DNA from: Deltaproteobacteria bacterium
Lineage (GTDB): Bacteria > Myxococcota_A > Polyangia > Polyangiales > Sandaracinaceae
DNA length: 42,860 bases
Assembly: GCA_017303575.1 (NCBI GenBank)
Contig: JAFLCL010000046.1
Coordinates: 1 to 42,860 of the forward strand
Reading direction: 5' to 3'
This document shows positions 1-8,501 of the stretch, in pieces (position 1 is the first letter of the stretch; every line of letters starts with the position of its first letter). A program made the translations under genes and the position numbers. Below the pieces are notes generated by a model, which saw only the letters and a program-made list of their open reading frames with translations, was not told the DNA's origin and did not search any database.

Positions 1-910
1 GCTCGCTGGGGTCGAGCGCCTCCGCGTCGCGCGGCGCGAGCAGCACCTCGTCGCGCGTCTCGATCACCAGGTGGTCCGGCCCGCGTGTCGTGGTCAGGCG
101 AATGGGGACGTCGGTCGCGAGCGCGTGCATGCCCCGCACGGGGAACGGCCCGACGCGCGCGCGAGGCGCCGCGCCGACGCGGACCTCGAGCACCCACACC
201 TCTTCGCGTCTCACCTCGGTGCCCGTCGGCTCGGTCTCGAGCCACGTGCGGTGCGCGTCGAAGACGATCGTGTCGATCTCGCCCGATGCGCTGAGGCGGC
301 CGATCGCCACCTCCACCTCCGAGATGCCCGCGCCCGTGAGCGGAGGGAGCGTGGCCCCGACGCTCGCAGCGTCTGCGAGCACCACGCGTGCGAGCGTGCC
401 TCCCGGCGCGGGGATCGCGATCACGGCGAGGTCCGCGCCATGGCTCACGAGCGCGCCCCCGAGCAGTGGCGCCGCGCGCATCGTCGTCGCGAGCCCGGCG
501 AAGTCCTCGACGAGCACGCTCGAGGGCGCGCAGTCGTTTCGGTAGATCGCGGTGCGCCCGCCGAACGGCGACGTCGCGGTGAAGAACGTGCCGCTCGATG
601 GGTGCGCCCACACCGCGGAGGGCGCGGTCATCGGCGTCACGATCGAAGTGCCGGACACGCACCGTCCGTCGCGCGTGATCGCGTGCGTGCCGGTCCACGT
701 GGGCCGCGAGAGGGCGTCGAGCTCGACGCCACCGAACGTCGCGAGCAGCGCTTCGTCTCGGAGGAGCGGCTGCGCGTGGGCGAGGCTGCTCCCGAGGAGA
801 AGAACGAGGACAGGAACGATGGCGTGAGCGAGTCGGCCGAGGGCACGCGGTCGCTCCGCCGGCAGGCGCGGCCCCGTGGGTCGTCGAGCCTCTCCACCTT
901 CGCGATGCAC
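1..910 (-). CDS. Secreted protein of unknown function, 3' end cut by window edge
   Basis: This leftward open frame has no stop before the window edge, so only the N-terminal ~300 residues are present. A hydrophobic stretch (IVPVLVLLLGSSLAHAQ) ending in an A-H-A signal-peptidase-like site marks it as exported. The mature part is Gly/Ala/Val-rich and beta-like, with two visible cysteines (in DGRCVSG and RNDCAPS) and no family I recognise. The start is uncertain: GTG at 910 gives a long n-region of about 29 residues, and GTG at 928 is also in frame. No strong ribosome binding site decides it. The gene is divergent from the DUF2723 gene, with about 150 bp between them. Periplasmic or surface location is inferred from the signal peptide only. 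Confidence 0.6.
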   Translation of the reverse strand, partial: MHREGGEARRPTGPRLPAERPRALGRLAHAIVPVLVLLLGSSLAHAQPLLRDEALLATFGGVELDALSRPTWTGTHAITRDGRCVSGTSIVTPMTAPSAVWAHPSSGTFFTATSPFGGRTAIYRNDCAPSSVLVEDFAGLATTMRAAPLLGGALVSHGADLAVIAIPAPGGTLARVVLADAASVGATLPPLTGAGISEVEVAIGRLSASGEIDTIVFDAHRTWLETEPTGTEVRREEVWVLEVRVGAAPRARVGPFPVRGMHALATDVPIRLTTTRGPDHLVIETRDEVLLAPRDAEALDPSE

Positions 911-1076
911 GGTCGAGAAGGCTCTCACCGGGCGGGTCGTGGCGTCAAAGTGCTCCTGGCGTCGCAGGGCTTGCTCGGGAGGGGCGAGCGGGCGATGCGC
1001 CACCAGCGCCGCACCCTCGAAGCGATGCTCGTGCCGAACGGCCGCGGATCGTCCGACGCTGTAAGCTCCGCGCCGC

Positions 1077-3002
1077 ATGGCGCTGGTGCGCGGAGATCGT
1101 GATGGCAGCCTGGATCGCGTCGCGCTGACGCTGGCCGGCTTCGTCCCGTTCTTCGCGTACGTCGCGACGGCCTCGGGCTTCGCGTTCTGGCTCGACAGCG
1201 GTGAGCTGCTCGCGGCGGGCGTCGACCTCGACATCGCGCATCCGCCGGGACATCCGCTCGCGGCGATCGTCTCACGCGCCTTCGCGTACCTACCGATCGG
1301 CCCGCTCGCGTTCCGCGTCGCGGTGGGACAAGCGAGCTGCGCGGCGATCGCAGGTATGTTCTTCCATCGCGCGATCGTGACGACGATGCGCGCGCAGGGC
1401 GTGCGTCACGATCTCGTGGTGCTGCCCACCGCCGTGGGCGCGAGCTGGCTCGCGACGCTGTCCTACGGCTACTGGCTCCAGGCCGTGCGGCCCGAGGTGT
1501 ACGCGCTCGAGGCGATGCTCCTGGCCATCCTGATCGAGCGCATCGTTGCGCTCGAGGCGCGCTGGCCGACGCTCGACGTCTCACCGCTCCACCACGCAGG
1601 CCTCGCGCTCGGCCTGGGCTTGGCGAACCACCACTTCATGGCGTTCCTCGTGGTGCCCGCGATGTTGCCCACGCTCGCGCGCGTGGTGCGCGCACGAGGG
1701 GCGCGCGTGCTCGCGATCTTCTCGGGCGCGGTGGCAGCGGGCCTCTCGACGTACCTCTACCTACCGATCCGCGCGAGCACGCATCCGCCCATCGATCTGG
1801 GCCATCCCACGGATCTCACGAGCTTCTTCTGGGTCGTGTCGGCGCGCGCGTACCAAGGCACGCACGCGCTCGAGGCCGATCCGCTCGCTGTGCGCGTGCT
1901 CGACGTGATCGTCGCGCTCGCGGAGGACCTGCACCTCGTCACGCTCTTCGTGGCGCTGCTCGGCGCGTACGTCTTGGTGCGTGCCGACGGCGCGCGACGC
2001 ATCGGCCTCGTGTGGCTCGCGGTGGCGCTCTTCGGTGCCCTCGGCCGCGCGATGCTCGGGTTCGTCAGCGGCAACCCCGACGCGCTCGGCTACCTGATGC
2101 CGACGGTGATGGCGATCGTGGCGCTGGCCGCGGCGTTCGTGGGTGCTGTCACGGTGCTGCTCTCGAGCGACGGCGAGGACGTGAAGCCGCGCGTGAAGGG
2201 CACGGAGGCTGTGACGTCGCGTGATCGCGCACCGATCGTGGGCGTGGTGCTCGCGCTCGGCTTCTTCGTGGTCGGCGGCTGGCAGCTCCGCGTGGGCGCG
2301 GCGCACGCGAGCCTGCGCTCGTTCACGGCGACCGACGCGTTCGACGGACCACGGCAGCGCGATCTCCCCACGCGCGCGGTGGTCGTGCTCTACGGCCCGC
2401 AGACGGCGTTTCGTCACTTCTCGCTCCGCGCGATCGAGGCGAGCCGGCCCGACGTGACGGTCGTGCCGATGCCGTTCCTCGGCTACCCCGGCATGGTCGA
2501 GGAGCTCGTCGATCGTGAGCCTGCGCTCGCGGGCATGCTGCGCGGCTACTTGATCGAAGGAGAGCTGAGGCAGCCCGACGTGCAGAGCCTCGCGGCCGAG
2601 CGACCGCTCTTGCTCGAGATGGATCCGCGCGTGCCGATCTCGCTCGTCGAGACGGTGGTGCCCACGGGCCTCCTCTACGGCGTGGAGCCCGCGGGCGCAG
2701 CGGACACGGACGTGGCGCGGGGCGCGCGCGTGCGCGAGGCGATCCTCGAGCGCCTGTACCGAGACGTCGGCGATCAGCTCCCCACGAGCCGAGAGACGCG
2801 CGAGCAGCTGGTGTGGCTGCACTACATGGACGCGATCTTCTTCGCGCGTGTCGGAGCGAGAGAGGCTGCGCGCACGGCGGTCACGCGCGGGCTCGCGCTC
2901 GCACCCGAGGCGGCCGAGCTCGTCGCGCTGCGTGCAGCGCTCTCGGAAGAGGGTGAAGGCCCCATCGACGTCACGTCGTTCCTCGTCACCACGCCGGAGT
3001 GA
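1077..3002 (+). CDS. DUF2723-family multi-membrane protein, probable glycosyltransferase-like
   Basis: A 641-residue protein with about ten hydrophobic segments in its first ~420 residues and a soluble C-terminal part. The N-terminus has the hallmarks of the DUF2723 / TMEM260-like O-mannosyltransferase family: an acidic pair after the first membrane segment (D40-SGE43), then HPPGHPL at 55-61, then an AVRPEVYAL loop near residue 137. Known relatives transfer a sugar from a lipid-linked donor to proteins on the outer side of the membrane; here the substrate is unknown. The C-terminal helical stretch after ~570 resembles TPR-like packing. The stop overlaps the start of polB by four bases (GTGA), so the two are translated together. 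Confidence 0.8.
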   Translation: MALVRGDRDGSLDRVALTLAGFVPFFAYVATASGFAFWLDSGELLAAGVDLDIAHPPGHPLAAIVSRAFAYLPIGPLAFRVAVGQASCAAIAGMFFHRAIVTTMRAQGVRHDLVVLPTAVGASWLATLSYGYWLQAVRPEVYALEAMLLAILIERIVALEARWPTLDVSPLHHAGLALGLGLANHHFMAFLVVPAMLPTLARVVRARGARVLAIFSGAVAAGLSTYLYLPIRASTHPPIDLGHPTDLTSFFWVVSARAYQGTHALEADPLAVRVLDVIVALAEDLHLVTLFVALLGAYVLVRADGARRIGLVWLAVALFGALGRAMLGFVSGNPDALGYLMPTVMAIVALAAAFVGAVTVLLSSDGEDVKPRVKGTEAVTSRDRAPIVGVVLALGFFVVGGWQLRVGAAHASLRSFTATDAFDGPRQRDLPTRAVVVLYGPQTAFRHFSLRAIEASRPDVTVVPMPFLGYPGMVEELVDREPALAGMLRGYLIEGELRQPDVQSLAAERPLLLEMDPRVPISLVETVVPTGLLYGVEPAGAADTDVARGARVREAILERLYRDVGDQLPTSRETREQLVWLHYMDAIFFARVGAREAARTAVTRGLALAPEAAELVALRAALSEEGEGPIDVTSFLVTTPE

Positions 3003-5446
3003 TCGTGAGCGACGCGATCTCCTGCTTCCTCCTCTCGCGCGAGTGGCGCGACGGTCGCCGCGGCGTCGAGGTGACGCTGTGGGGCGTGTCGGACGAAGGC
3101 GCCGTCAAGGTCGTGTGCGAGACCGAGGCCGTGATGTTCGTGCCGCGTCGTGTCGCGCACGAGCTCACGAGTCGTGTCGGCGCGCGGCGCGAGGAAGTCG
3201 CGCTGCGATCGCTGTCGGGCGAGCCCGTCGACGCGCTCTACTTCGCGAACCAACGCGCGATGATCGCGGCGCGCGACACGCTGCGAGGTGAGCTCGCGAT
3301 CCCGCTCGAGAGCGACCTCAAGCCCTCCGATCGCTTCGTCATGGAGCGCTTCGTGACGGGGGCGTTCGAGGTGAAGGGTCGCGTCACGAGCGGACGCGTG
3401 GGCAAGGGCCCCGACGTGCGCGTGGTGCGCGAGGCCCGCGTGCGCGGCATCGAGCGACCGGGTCGCGAGGCGATCGACAAGCTCACCGTCGTCTCGCTCG
3501 ACCTCGAGACCGACGGTCCCGACGGCGCGCTCTTGTCGTTCGCGCTCGTCGTGCGGGGGCCTCTGCGGCACGAAGGGATCCCACGCGAGAGCGTGGTGGT
3601 GATCCGCGCGCGCCTCTCGAGCCCGGACGGCGCGGGTGGGGCCGAGACCGCCTACGATCCTTCCCTGTCGTTCGCGGCCGACGAGCGCGCGCTCGTGCAG
3701 ACGCTGCTCGATCGCATCGCGCTGCTCGATCCCGACGTGATCATCGGCTGGAACGTGATCGAGTTCGACCTCACGGTGCTCGAGGAGCGCTGTCGCCAGC
3801 TCGGTGTGCCCTTCGTGATGGGGCGCAACGCGGAGCCGGCGCGTGTCTTGCCCGGTGATCGTGGTCAGGTCTCGATCGCGCGCATCCCCGGACGCGTGGT
3901 GCTCGACGGCATCGCCACGCTCAAGAACGCGACGTGGAGCTTCGAGCGCTACGGCCTCGAGCACGTGTCGCGCGAGCTGCTCGGTCGCGGCAAGAAGATC
4001 GATGGGGCCGCGCAGACCAAGCAGGAGAAGATCGACGAGATCCGTCGCATGGCGCGTGAGGATCCACGCGCGCTCGCGGCCTACAACCTCGAGGACGCGC
4101 GCCTGGTGGCCGACGTGTTCGAGAAGGCGGATCTTCTCGGCTTCGCGTTCTCGCGCGCGGAGCTCGTGGGCCTGCCGCTCGATCGACAAGGCGGCTCGGT
4201 CGCGGCGTTCGATCACCTCTACCTGCCGCGCCTGCACCGCGCGGGCTTCGTCGCGCCCGACGTCGGCGTCGACGTGGAGGCCGTGCAGAGCCCCGGCGGC
4301 GAGGTGCTCGAGAGCGTGCCGGGGCTTCATCGCGAGGTGCTCTCGTTCGACTTCCGCAGCCTCTATCCGTCGATCATCCGCACCTTCAAGATCGACCCGC
4401 TCGGCTTGCAGCTCGCGCTCCACGGCGCGCTGACGGACGAGGAGCGTCGTGCGCTCGTTCCCGGCTTCGATGGCGCCTCGTTCACGCGCGAGCCCTCGAT
4501 CCTCCCGCCGCTGATCGATCGGCTGACGGACGCGCGACGAGAGGCGCAGCGCGACGGCAACGAGGCGCTCTCGCGCGCGATCAAGATCCAGATGAACTCG
4601 TTCTACGGTGTGCTCGGGACGCCGGGCTGTCGGTTCTTCGATCCGCGCCTGGCGAGCTCGATCACGCGGCGCGGTCATCAGGTGATCCATCGCGCCAAGC
4701 GCTTCTTCGAGGCGCAGGGCCTGCGCGTGCTCTACGGCGACACCGACTCGCTCTTCGTGCACGTCGAGCCGCGCAGCAAGGGCGAGGCCGCGCGTCTGCT
4801 CGGCAAGGAGCTCGCGGCGAAAACGAACGCGATGTTCACCGAAGAGATCGCACGCGACCACAGCCTCGTGAGCGCGCTCGAGCTGCGCTTCGACCAGCAC
4901 TTCGCGGTGTTCCTGATGCCGACGATGCGCGGGACCGACATCGGATCGAAGAAGCGTTATGCAGGCGCGATCTACAAAGAGGGAGGCACGCTCGAGCTCG
5001 TGCTGCGGGGCCTCGAGGCGGTGCGCACCGACTGGACGCCGCTCGCGCGTCGCGTGCAGAAGCAGCTGCTCGAGCGTGTGTTCACGAACCAGCCGTGGGA
5101 GAGCTGGCTCGTGGGGCTGCGCGAAGACCTCGTGAAAGGCCGCCTCGACCGCGAGCTCGTCTATCGCAAGCGCTTGCGTCGTGATCTGGACGCTTACGGC
5201 GCAGCGCCTCCGCACGTGCGCGCCGCGCGCATGAAGGAGACGGCGACGGGCGAGGTGGCCGAGGGCGAGATCGAGTACGTCATGACGAGCAAGGGCCCGC
5301 TGCCGATCGAGCAAGTGGGACGCGGCGTCGTGATGGACTACGCCCACTACCTCGACAAACAGCTCGCCCCCGCGTGCGACGTGGTGCTCCCGCTGCTCGG
5401 CACGAGCTTCAGCCGTCTGTGCGGCACGCAGCTGAGCTTGTTCTGA
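2999..5446 (+). CDS. polB: DNA polymerase II, family B
   Basis: An 815-residue family B DNA polymerase, close to the usual bacterial Pol II length (E. coli 783). The proofreading exonuclease is intact: Exo I SLDLETDG (D168, E170), Exo II GWNVIEFDL (D257), Exo III YNLEDARL (Y362, D366). Polymerase motifs are complete: motif A DFRSLYPSII (D451), motif B KIQMNSFYGVLG (~529-540), motif C YGDTDSLFV (D581, D583). The C-terminus ends in QLSLF, matching the beta-clamp-binding tail of E. coli Pol II (QLGLF). Pol II acts in DNA repair and restart after damage. The start is GTG, overlapping the upstream stop. The stop overlaps the ATG of a small truncated frame. No LexA-type box was identified. Confidence 0.95.
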   Translation: MIVSDAISCFLLSREWRDGRRGVEVTLWGVSDEGAVKVVCETEAVMFVPRRVAHELTSRVGARREEVALRSLSGEPVDALYFANQRAMIAARDTLRGELAIPLESDLKPSDRFVMERFVTGAFEVKGRVTSGRVGKGPDVRVVREARVRGIERPGREAIDKLTVVSLDLETDGPDGALLSFALVVRGPLRHEGIPRESVVVIRARLSSPDGAGGAETAYDPSLSFAADERALVQTLLDRIALLDPDVIIGWNVIEFDLTVLEERCRQLGVPFVMGRNAEPARVLPGDRGQVSIARIPGRVVLDGIATLKNATWSFERYGLEHVSRELLGRGKKIDGAAQTKQEKIDEIRRMAREDPRALAAYNLEDARLVADVFEKADLLGFAFSRAELVGLPLDRQGGSVAAFDHLYLPRLHRAGFVAPDVGVDVEAVQSPGGEVLESVPGLHREVLSFDFRSLYPSIIRTFKIDPLGLQLALHGALTDEERRALVPGFDGASFTREPSILPPLIDRLTDARREAQRDGNEALSRAIKIQMNSFYGVLGTPGCRFFDPRLASSITRRGHQVIHRAKRFFEAQGLRVLYGDTDSLFVHVEPRSKGEAARLLGKELAAKTNAMFTEEIARDHSLVSALELRFDQHFAVFLMPTMRGTDIGSKKRYAGAIYKEGGTLELVLRGLEAVRTDWTPLARRVQKQLLERVFTNQPWESWLVGLREDLVKGRLDRELVYRKRLRRDLDAYGAAPPHVRAARMKETATGEVAEGEIEYVMTSKGPLPIEQVGRGVVMDYAHYLDKQLAPACDVVLPLLGTSFSRLCGTQLSLF

Positions 5447-5640
5447 TGGAAGACGCGGACCTCCGAGAGCGCAGTCGTGTGTGGCGCGAAGCTTTGCTGC
5501 GCGAGGCGGAGATTCCTCCGGTTGGATGCCGCGCATCGACAGGGCCGCTGCGACCCGGGGGTCACTGCAGGGGGGTCCAAGCAGCCGAGATCGTTGGCGA
5601 AAAGAAGGGTGCTTTGACGCGATGCCTCGACGGCACATGA
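5446..5640 (+). pseudogene. Truncated coupled gene downstream of polB, cut by REP repeats
   Basis: An ATG overlaps the polB stop as TGATG, the coupling style used elsewhere in the window, and opens a frame of 64 residues. The first ~32 residues (MEDADLRERSRVWREALLRE and on to about residue 32) look like a normal charged alpha-helical N-terminus. From about position 5543 the frame runs into the first REP copy, and the rest of the peptide is simply translated repeat, ending at a TGA at the repeat end. I read this as the 5' stump of a third operon gene whose remainder was lost when the REP/RAYT element arrived. It could instead be a fortuitous frame. The original function cannot be told. Confidence 0.45.
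5543..5640 (+). repeat. REP copy 1 (tandem pair, left copy)
   Basis: A 98-bp unit starting GGCCGCTGCGACCC and containing GGGGTCACTGCAG, GAGATCGTTGGCG and GCTTTGACGCG. It is immediately followed by copy 2, which differs by two substitutions and one G. Reverse complements of the repeats right of the transposase share the same three blocks in the same order, so all belong to one family. Confidence 0.85.
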
Positions 5641-5737
5641 GGCCGCTGCCACCCGGGGTCACTGCAGGGGGGTCCAAGCAGCCGAGATCGTTGGCGAAAA
5701 CAAGGGTGCTTTGACGCGATGCCTCGACGGCACATGA
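5641..5737 (+). repeat. REP copy 2 (tandem pair, right copy)
   Basis: A 97-bp unit abutting copy 1 in the same orientation, ending CGACGGCACATGA as copy 1 does. The near-identity of the two copies suggests a recent tandem duplication. No spacer lies between them. Confidence 0.85.
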
Positions 5738-5768
5738 AACAAGGCTTTTCGTGCGTGGGCCTCGAATC

Positions 5769-5848
5769 CCTCGGCAATTCGCGTTCGCGTCAAACACTGC
5801 CAGAAAAGCAAACGATTCCGGGGGCTTGGCGGGGCTTGCAGTGACCCC
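5769..5848 (-). repeat. REP copy 3, inverted, at the 3' end of the RAYT gene
   Basis: Read on the minus strand it begins GGGGTCACTGCA, carries AATCGTTTGC in the middle and TTTGACGCGAACGCGAATT near its end. It is the most diverged copy and stops 17 bp before the transposase stop codon, opposite in orientation to copies 1 and 2. Confidence 0.75.
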
Positions 5849-5864
5849 GCTCCCGAGCTGGTGG

Positions 5865-6545
5865 TCAACGTCGTCGCTGCCGGTACGTGGCCACCGTCTC
5901 CGCCACTCGTGTCGCATCGGGTCGCGTGGGACGCACCGCATAGCTCGGTCGCTCGACGGCACGAGTCGCGCGCACGACGTCGGCTGCCCAGCTCTCGGCC
6001 CGCCCGATCGCGAACTCGCGATACGCGCTCTGACGCGCGGCATCGTTGGCGCCCAGGCTCGTCCACCACGGCGACGGCGTCCAGAGCTCGCGAAGCGCTG
6101 GTTGCTCGGGACCGCCCGCGTGAGTCCCCAGGGTGCTCCAGCTCGACCGCAGCCCCGCCCGGATGGGGTTCAGGTCGATGTAGGCGATGGTCGCCGCGAG
6201 CCTTCGCTCGCTCTCGATCGGCAGTGCCTCGTAGCGCTGCTCGAAGAGCTTGCCCGATGCTTCGCGCGCCGCGTTCCGCCGCTGCGCGTACGCCTGCGCG
6301 AAGCTCTGCACCCAACGCGACAGCTCGAACGCCGAGCGCGGCACCACCACGAGATGCACGTGATTCGTCATCACCGCCGCGGCCCAGATCAGGCACGTGT
6401 CGCGGCACCGTGCGGTCAGCATCAGTCGCAGGAGCAACAGCCTGTCGCCGACACCCGAGACGAGGTTCCTGCGGTTGTTGCCGCGCAGAAGGACGTGATG
6501 AGGGAGGCCAGGGACGATCTCGAGGAGACGAGGCTTGCGAGGCAT
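5865..6545 (-). CDS. REP-associated tyrosine transposase (RAYT, Y1/HUH family)
   Basis: A 226-residue single-strand DNA transposase of the IS200/IS605-related Y1 superfamily, RAYT branch. The N-terminus (MPRKPRLLEIVPGLPHHVLL) is typical of RAYTs. The HUH metal-binding motif is in MTNHVHLVVV (H62, H64). The AYIDLNPIRAGL motif follows; its Tyr122 aligns with the catalytic Tyr of E. coli TnpA-REP (YIYINP) and is the likely nucleophile. The C-terminal ~90 residues are Arg/Ala-rich. RAYTs are thought to process and spread REP hairpins and usually stay single copy. Here the gene sits between copies 3 and 4 of its presumed REP substrate, transcribed leftward. No frameshift is seen, so it looks functional. 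Confidence 0.88.
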   Translation of the reverse strand: MPRKPRLLEIVPGLPHHVLLRGNNRRNLVSGVGDRLLLLRLMLTARCRDTCLIWAAAVMTNHVHLVVVPRSAFELSRWVQSFAQAYAQRRNAAREASGKLFEQRYEALPIESERRLAATIAYIDLNPIRAGLRSSWSTLGTHAGGPEQPALRELWTPSPWWTSLGANDAARQSAYREFAIGRAESWAADVVRATRAVERPSYAVRPTRPDATRVAETVATYRQRRR

Positions 6546-6581
6546 GCGGGTCTCATCGGCAAGCCGTGCCGAGGGTTTCCT

Positions 6582-6676
6582 GAGGCGACGCGAATTCCCC
6601 GACGAAACGTGTCCGCGTCAAAGCCCTCCCAAAACCTCAACGATCAAGGAGGCTTTGGGGGCCTTGCAGTGACCCC
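6582..6676 (-). repeat. REP copy 4, inverted, upstream of the RAYT gene
   Basis: Contains an imperfect hairpin: arm GCCCTCCCAAAACCTC, loop around ACGATC, arm GGAGGCTTTGGGGGC, followed by CTTGCAGTGACCCC. It differs from copy 5 at two positions over 94 bases, so the two are recent duplicates separated by only 13 bp. Confidence 0.85.
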
Positions 6677-6689
6677 TTGTCTCGGCGGC

Positions 6690-6783
6690 GAGGCGACGCG
6701 AATTCCCCGACGAAACGTGTTCGCGTCAAAGCCCTCCCAAAACCTCAACGATCTAGGAGGCTTTGGGGGCCTTGCAGTGACCC
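6690..6783 (-). repeat. REP copy 5, inverted
   Basis: Near-identical to copy 4 (TTCGCG for TCCGCG, ATCTAGG for ATCAAGG). Ends with CTTGCAGTGACCC just before the stop codon of the Sel1-repeat lipoprotein, so it may also act as that gene's 3' hairpin. Confidence 0.85.
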
Positions 6784-6791
6784 TTTCTGGA

Positions 6792-8441
6792 TCAGGGGGC
6801 CGTGCACTGGGCGCGGTCGGCGGCCTGGGGGCGTGAGAGACGGAACGTGGCCGTGCGCTGCGCGGGGGCTTCGGGGGGTGACCACTGGATGTGGAGGAGG
6901 CGCGTGCTGTCCGAGATCGCGTCGCCCGCGGCGGCCGTCGCGTGGAGCTCGATGGTGACGAGCGGGCCGCCCTCGCTGCCGTGCGCCGTGCGCGCGCGCG
7001 ACGTCACGTTCATCTCCAGCGTGTGCGCGGCCGCGGTGAGCAAGCACTGCACGTTCTCGCTGCTGACGACCTGACCGCCGTCGGGGCCGAAGGGCCACAC
7101 GTCGTGTCCGTCGAGGCGGATCGTCCCGCCGACGCCCGCCGCGTTCATCACGCGCAGCTGGTAGAAGCGCGCACGAGAGGTCGCCGGGATGCGCATCGCC
7201 TCGGGCCGCGCAGGCGTCGCGTACGACGGGTTCAGAGGCTCGACGCCTTCGGTCGTGACGTCGATCGTGCCCGAGCGCTCGCCAGCGATCAGGGCGCCTG
7301 CCCAGATCGCGATCACACCCGCGGCCGGCTGCGTGAGCCTCACGCCCGCGTGGTAGCTGCCGCCCGGCAGATCGTCGTTGCAGTGCCACACGCCTGCGGC
7401 GTCGCGGACGGCGATCACGCTGTCGGCGTCTGCGCTCGCGCGGAGGGTGATCGCGTCCACCCCCGCAGGCACGCGGACGAGCTTGTCGGGATCGCGACCG
7501 ACGAATCCGACGCACGTACGCGGGAGACCGAGCGACGAGAGATCCACGTCGCCACCGGTCGGCGTCGAGGAGCTCTCCTCCTCGTTCGTCCCGACCTCGC
7601 GCGCTTCGGCGTCGGCGGCAGGGATCGTGAGCGCGCTCGCCGCCGTACCGTCGCCCGCGGCGGGCGGCTCGATCGTCACGCACGCCGCCGGATCGCCGCC
7701 GTCGCACGCAGTACGAAGGAGCGCGTCGCGCCGCTCGGTGTCGAGCTCGGCGAGCGCGGTGCATGCGTGCGGGAGCTGCGCCTGCTCGCACGCGAACGAG
7801 AGGAGCTCACGCGCGCGCGTCGCGTCGGCCTCCATGCCGAGTCCGTGCTGTGCGGCCTGACCCTGGAAGTAACAGGCGAACGTGTTGCCGGCCTGGCAGG
7901 CCGCGTCGTAGCGACGCACGGCGTCCTCCGGATCCGTGGTGCCACCGATGCCGCTCATGCGAAGGCGCGCGAGGCCCTGACACGCGTCGGCGATTCCGTC
8001 GTCGCACGCCGTCGCGTAGAGCTCGGCGACACGCTCGCCCTGATCGGCGCGCGTGTCGAAGAGCGCGGCCCCGAGCCACGCGCAGCCCCACGCGTCCGCG
8101 CCCTGACAGCCTCGCTCGAGGAGCGTGATGCCGCGATCGACGTCGCGCGTGACGAGCTCACCGGTGGCGAGCACCAGGCCCGCGGTCGAGCAGCCGCATG
8201 CGTTGCCCGCCTCGCACGAGCGCTCGATGGCGGCCATGCCGGAGGCGTCGCCCGATCGCACGAGGCGCGCGCCCGCGACGTAGTCCTCCATCGCAGGAGA
8301 GTTGGGCACCGAGCACACGATGGGCTCTTCGCCACCGCTCGTCTCTCCGCCGCCCGAGCCTTCGCTCGCGCCACCGCCACAGCCCAACGCCACGATCGAC
8401 ACGCACGCCGCGAGGGCGCAGCTCTTCAGGTCCGTCCGCAT
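6792..8441 (-). CDS. Sel1-repeat lipoprotein with C-terminal PPC-like domain
   Basis: About 549 residues from the chosen ATG, which directly precedes a lipoprotein signal (MRTDLKSCALAACVSIVALGC). The Cys after VALG is the lipidation site, followed by a Gly/Glu linker. An in-frame GTG 12 codons upstream would add residues before the signal and is less likely. Residues ~50-270 are Cys-containing Sel1/TPR-like helical repeats (for example CEAGNACGC, CQGADAWGCAWLGAALF, CQAGNTFACYFQGQA). The C-terminal half is beta-rich with a PPC-like patch (IAVRDAAGVWHCNDD) shared with the lipoprotein at 22,866. Sel1 repeats bind proteins; partners here are unknown. The 3' end abuts the REP array. Confidence 0.82.
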   Translation of the reverse strand: MRTDLKSCALAACVSIVALGCGGGASEGSGGGETSGGEEPIVCSVPNSPAMEDYVAGARLVRSGDASGMAAIERSCEAGNACGCSTAGLVLATGELVTRDVDRGITLLERGCQGADAWGCAWLGAALFDTRADQGERVAELYATACDDGIADACQGLARLRMSGIGGTTDPEDAVRRYDAACQAGNTFACYFQGQAAQHGLGMEADATRARELLSFACEQAQLPHACTALAELDTERRDALLRTACDGGDPAACVTIEPPAAGDGTAASALTIPAADAEAREVGTNEEESSSTPTGGDVDLSSLGLPRTCVGFVGRDPDKLVRVPAGVDAITLRASADADSVIAVRDAAGVWHCNDDLPGGSYHAGVRLTQPAAGVIAIWAGALIAGERSGTIDVTTEGVEPLNPSYATPARPEAMRIPATSRARFYQLRVMNAAGVGGTIRLDGHDVWPFGPDGGQVVSSENVQCLLTAAAHTLEMNVTSRARTAHGSEGGPLVTIELHATAAAGDAISDSTRLLHIQWSPPEAPAQRTATFRLSRPQAADRAQCTAP

Positions 8442-8501
8442 GCAGGGAGCCTGGAGGAGATCGAGGCTCGAGGGCAATGCCCTCCTGATCGCCCTCGTTC
8501 G

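Larger units (their letters stand above)
5543..6783 (-). mobile_element. RAYT-REP composite locus
   Basis: One transposase gene is bracketed by five copies of a ~80-98 bp REP-like sequence: two direct copies on the left in plus orientation, then one inverted copy, the RAYT, and two more inverted copies. The right edge lies nine bases before the stop of the Sel1 lipoprotein gene, and the left edge cuts a frame coupled to polB. No target-site duplication could be identified by eye. Confidence 0.75.

Noticed and set aside
5543..5737. The tandem 98/97-bp repeats as a CRISPR array
   Set aside because: Only two units, no spacers between them, and their blocks recur inverted beside a RAYT gene.
2822..6043. 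A 1073-residue minus-strand frame
   Set aside because: Antisense to polB and across the REP repeats; composition typical of a shadow frame.
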